Source of the DNA: Chitinophagaceae bacterium
Lineage (GTDB): Bacteria > Bacteroidota > Bacteroidia > Chitinophagales > Chitinophagaceae
Direction: 5' to 3'
Assembly (NCBI GenBank): GCA_003455235.1
Contig: DMRT01000309.1
Span: 1 to 7,389, forward strand
Length of the DNA: 7,389 nt
Below the pieces are notes generated by a model. It saw nothing but the letters and a program-made list of their open reading frames with translations, made no database searches and was not told the DNA's origin. Positions 4,685 through 7,389 of this stretch are shown in pieces (the stretch's first letter is position 1; the number at the start of each line of letters is the position of its first letter). The translations under genes and the position numbers were made by a program.

Positions 4685-7389
4685 TTATTGTTTGATGAAT
4701 TTAACCGTATTGGTTTGTCCGTCGGTAAACAGTCCTTTCAGCATATATACTCCCGAAGGCAGCTGCGAAATATCCACATTGATGATGCTGGCACCCGCCT
4801 GGAGTTGTACCGTATTGCGGTAAACCACTTTGCCATCGGCCGAGCTGATCACCAGGTTCACCACATCTTTCTTCGTGGTATTCACTCTTACCTGTGCGGT
4901 ATTCATTACCGGGTTTGGAGCAATACCTGACAACTCGATTCCTTTCACCTGGTTGCTGAGTTTTACAATGGCAGAATAAGAAGCTTTTCCATCCACATCA
5001 ATGATCCTGATGCGGTAGTAAACGGTGCCTGACGGAGCCGTCATATCATTATAGCTGAACGGTGAAGCACAACGTGCCTGTGAAGCAGTGATGCTGTTGA
5101 TGTTTATAAAGTTCACCCCGTCAACCGAACGCTCCAGTTCAAAGATGGCTTGTGCTGATGAGCAGGAAGCCTGCCAGTTCAGTGTATTGAAACCATTTCC
5201 TTTTGACGCATTGAAATAATTGATCTTGATTGCCAGCACACCACCGGATGGATCAATCCAACCCACACCAAATGGCGAGAACTGGGTGATGTTATCCAGG
5301 GCTACTGTATTGGTTGTGTTATTTCCGGTGAGCAGTGCAGCCTGGCACGGTCCCCATGAAGGGCCATAATGTGCAATACCAATCAGGTTATCACCCAGTC
5401 CGGAGAAGAAAGCACCTTCTAATACTTCCGGCCATTCTACTTTCATAGTGGTGGAAGCGGCGGTAGGTGTACCCGGACCGTTGTAATTAACCGTCCATAC
5501 GGCATCCACGCAGCGGTTCTTCTGGTTGGCAGAGAACGGAACACCGTTAGGTTCTCCATCCTCGGTAATGCCCGGGAACACACATACGCTGAAGCTGTTG
5601 TTGGCAACCACGTCTGTTGGAGTAAGCGTTACCGGCAGGTAGTACGTACCATCACTTACCGGCAGCAGGTAGGCTGCAGCCGCCATATTATTCACACGTA
5701 CAAAACCCTTGGCACCACTAACGGTATTCACCTGTGTTACGATGCTCTTGGCAGCACTGAAACCGCTGCCACCAATGGTATTTCCATTGGCAATGGTTAA
5801 GGTGTTACCGGTAGGTACTATGAGATTACCGTCGGTAAGTGTGAGCGCAGCATTTACAGTTTCGTTGTTAGCGATACTTACACCGTTTGCATTATTGATA
5901 GTAAGATTATTGAACGTTGTTGATGCACTTCCGCCGATGGTTTGTGCAGCAGCACCATTAAATGAAACAGTTGAAGCACCACTGGCCGTGTGTGTACCGC
6001 CATTATTGATCCAGTTGCCGAGCAGGGTTGTGTTCTGCGTGGTGGCATCATAAGTTCCGGCGGTGATTTCAAAATCACTGCCCAATGTCCAGGCCGCAGT
6101 TGTTTTCTGCAAAGTGGCTGCACCGCTTTTTGTAAGCTTGAATGCACCGCTTGCAGTACCCGTGAAGATCACATTGGCTGTATTAGTGCTCAGTACGGGA
6201 GCGCCGGTCATGGTAAGGTTACCGAATTGTACAGCGGCAGTACCACCTGTTACATTAGCACCCTGGTTCACATTCACAGTAAAGGCACCAATGCTGAGGT
6301 TACCCAGTACATGAGTAATACCGGCACCGGCTGCATTTTTATTGGATGCAATAATTGTGTTTCCACCCACCGTGGTGTTATAGGCATTTACAGTTGTTGC
6401 TGTTGCCAGATCCAGCACACCGCCATTCAGCTGCAAAGGTACAGCCGTGGTTCCCAGTGCATTGGTGGCTCCTAAAGAAATGGTTCCATCCAGGAGGGTT
6501 ACGGTTCCACCGGTACGAGCCGATGCAGTGTTCAAGGCCAGTCTGCCACCACCGTCTTTATTAAAGGCTACGTTTCCGGTCAGTGCACCCAGGGTAAGTG
6601 TTACGCCTCCGCTTGACACATCAAAGATGGGTGTAGCAGCAGTCATGGTTGTGGTACCGAAGGTGATGCCGGCCGTAACGTTATTTACATTATTGCCGTA
6701 ATAAATAGTAAGCCGCGAATTTCCGATCGACAGCGTACCCAGGGTATGGGTAATACCGGCGCCCGAAGTGGCACGGTTGGAAAAGATAGATGCATCTCCA
6801 TTTACCGTTACGTTGTGTGCATTTACTGTTGCATCCGTGGCTAAATTCAGTCCGCTGCCGGCATTCATTACAACCGGCACTGCAGCTGTACCCAATGCAC
6901 TTACATTGCCCAGCCTGATAGAACCGGTGTTGATGGTAACCGTACCACCCGTACGGGCAGATGCGGTATTCAACGTCATTAAACCATTGCCCTGTTTGGT
7001 GAAAGCGAAATTACCGCTCAAAGCACCAAGGGTAAGATTAACATCAAATGCAACATCAAATAAAGGTGTAGCACCGCTAAGGGTGGTGGCTCCAAAAGTC
7101 AGCGCCCCATCGGCAGCAGGTACATTACTACCTGCAACCACATTAAGCTGGTCGCCAGTTCCGATAGATAAAGTACCCAGCGTATGTGTAATACCGGCAC
7201 CGGAAGTAGCCCGGTTAGAAGGGATTGTCACGGTATTGCTGAGCGTTACATTATATGCATTCACAGAAGCATCCGTAGCAAGATCAAGAGTACCGCCGTT
7301 TAATACAAGCGGCACTGCCGTTGTTCCTAAGGCGCTCACGTTACCCAGTACCATTGTACCGGCTGTTAAAGTCACGGTTCCGCTGATAC
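4685..7389 (-). CDS. Large PATR-repeat surface protein with T9SS type A sorting domain, 5' partial
   Basis: The frame is open to the right edge. A GTG at 7375 is not a credible start, because upstream codons (ISGT) continue the repeat; the signal peptide lies outside the window. Residues count from that GTG. Residues 1-425 are about three ~145-residue repeats containing T-x-GGTV-x-x-x-x-G-x-x-x-LG-x-x-x-ALGT, resembling autotransporter-associated (PATR) beta-strand repeats. Residues ~452-545 are a second beta-repeat type (FNGAAAQTIGG, TFNNLTINNANGV). Residues ~560-705 hold CVDAVWTVN and WGPC, ~712-805 are FN3-like (FELERSVDGVNF, GTVYYRIRIIDVDG), and ~814-896 are a T9SS type A tail (APNPV, SGVYMLKG, terminal VKFIKQ). 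Cys622, 677, 738 and 769 match those of the downstream paralogue. No enzyme domain is seen. It is probably a long adhesin-like surface or secreted protein. It has its own terminator and lies upstream of its paralogue on the same strand. Confidence 0.9.
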   Translation of the reverse strand, partial: ISGTVTLTAGTMVLGNVSALGTTAVPLVLNGGTLDLATDASVNAYNVTLSNTVTIPSNRATSGAGITHTLGTLSIGTGDQLNVVAGSNVPAADGALTFGATTLSGATPLFDVAFDVNLTLGALSGNFAFTKQGNGLMTLNTASARTGGTVTINTGSIRLGNVSALGTAAVPVVMNAGSGLNLATDATVNAHNVTVNGDASIFSNRATSGAGITHTLGTLSIGNSRLTIYYGNNVNNVTAGITFGTTTMTAATPIFDVSSGGVTLTLGALTGNVAFNKDGGGRLALNTASARTGGTVTLLDGTISLGATNALGTTAVPLQLNGGVLDLATATTVNAYNTTVGGNTIIASNKNAAGAGITHVLGNLSIGAFTVNVNQGANVTGGTAAVQFGNLTMTGAPVLSTNTANVIFTGTASGAFKLTKSGAATLQKTTAAWTLGSDFEITAGTYDATTQNTTLLGNWINNGGTHTASGASTVSFNGAAAQTIGGSASTTFNNLTINNANGVSIANNETVNAALTLTDGNLIVPTGNTLTIANGNTIGGSGFSAAKSIVTQVNTVSGAKGFVRVNNMAAAAYLLPVSDGTYYLPVTLTPTDVVANNSFSVCVFPGITEDGEPNGVPFSANQKNRCVDAVWTVNYNGPGTPTAASTTMKVEWPEVLEGAFFSGLGDNLIGIAHYGPSWGPCQAALLTGNNTTNTVALDNITQFSPFGVGWIDPSGGVLAIKINYFNASKGNGFNTLNWQASCSSAQAIFELERSVDGVNFININSITASQARCASPFSYNDMTAPSGTVYYRIRIIDVDGKASYSAIVKLSNQVKGIELSGIAPNPVMNTAQVRVNTTKKDVVNLVISSADGKVVYRNTVQLQAGASIINVDISQLPSGVYMLKGLFTDGQTNTVKFIKQ
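4688..6022 (-). repeat. Shared C-terminal module, copy in the larger PATR protein
   Basis: Residues ~452-896 (counted from the codon at 7375) are the paralogous counterpart of 2075-3376. Small insertions separate the copies, for example NGPGTPTAASTTMKVEW against NRNAGVAGTDLVFGW. The spacing of the last two conserved cysteines (31 residues) is the same in both; the first two gaps are longer here (55 and 61 against 52 and 55). Confidence 0.85.
6101..6502 (-). repeat. PATR-like repeat unit C (diverged, incomplete)
   Basis: Residues ~292-425. The first half follows the other units closely (GTTAVPLQLNGGVLDLAT, AGAGITHVLGNLSIG), but the second half departs (TGAPVLSTNTANVIFTG) and the closing LNTASARTGGT is replaced by LQKTTAAWTLG. 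The array therefore grades into a different beta-repeat type here. Confidence 0.7.
6503..6940 (-). repeat. PATR-like repeat unit B (146 codons)
   Basis: Residues 146-291, from VTINTGSIRLGNVSALGT to LALNTASARTGGT. It shares with unit A the identical block SNRATSGAGITHTLGTLSIG (6722-6781) and the motifs ATP-[LI]-FDV and LTLGAL-[ST]-GN. The unit contains the T-GGTV...G...LG signature typical of autotransporter-associated beta-strand repeats. Confidence 0.85.
6941..7389 (-). repeat. PATR-like repeat unit A (145 codons plus window edge)
   Basis: Residues 1-145 plus four codons upstream, up to the window edge. It opens with SGTVTLTAGTMVLGNVSALGT and ends LMTLNTASARTGGT. The extra codons at the edge match the closing part of a further unit, so more copies probably lie outside the window. 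Confidence 0.82.

Noticed and set aside
5990..6475. A 161-codon + strand open frame with many Cys and Ser residues, and similar frames across 4661-6701.
   Set aside because: These are antisense frames of the Gly/Thr/Asn-rich repeat protein. Their composition follows from the repeat codons and no domain is seen.
7373..7375. The GTG as the start of the large - strand gene.
   Set aside because: It lies in the middle of a repeat motif (SGTVTL, equivalent to GGTVTI in the next unit) and no signal peptide follows.
6101..7389. The ~435-base periodicity as a CRISPR array, insertion-sequence copies or satellite DNA.
   Set aside because: The period is a whole number of codons in one open frame, differences are largely synonymous, and the units match a known type of beta-strand protein repeat.

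Overview
The window looks like a chromosomal segment of a Bacteroidota bacterium, most likely Chitinophagaceae-like (inference). The main evidence is two secreted proteins ending in type A sorting domains of the type IX secretion system (T9SS), a DUF4293-type membrane protein typical of the phylum, gene starts that lack Shine-Dalgarno sequences but have A/T-rich leaders, and promoter-like TAnnTTTG elements. There is no rRNA, tRNA, CRISPR array, transposase or clear phage gene.

Left part, + strand (1-2056). The window opens inside a gene for a surface protein that has adhesin-like head repeats, a C-terminal Peptidase_S74 (endosialidase-type intramolecular chaperone) domain with an intact Ser/Lys pair, and a terminal coiled coil. 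Twenty bases later comes a small secreted Pro/Ala-rich protein of unknown function, probably cotranscribed. A terminator at 1525-1561 closes this unit. A short DUF4293-like four-helix membrane protein follows. A 19-bp perfect inverted repeat (2016-2056) then serves as a bidirectional terminator between converging genes.

Right part, - strand (2072-7389). Two large tandem paralogues encode secreted beta-solenoid proteins with T9SS tails: a complete 756-residue protein (2072-4342) and the last ~900 residues of a larger one (4685 to the window end). They share a C-terminal module of roughly 430 residues (beta repeat, a domain with four conserved cysteines, an FN3-like segment and the sorting tail) but differ at the N-terminus. 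The larger one carries about three copies of a ~145-residue PATR-like repeat. Each gene has its own terminator. The intergenic region (4343-4633) holds a candidate promoter and a leader that could fold into a nested RNA structure.

Together the locus appears devoted to cell-surface or secreted adhesin-like proteins that use two assembly routes: self-chaperoned trimerisation (S74) and T9SS export with C-terminal sorting. The least explained item is the ~175-nt leader of the 756-residue protein gene.
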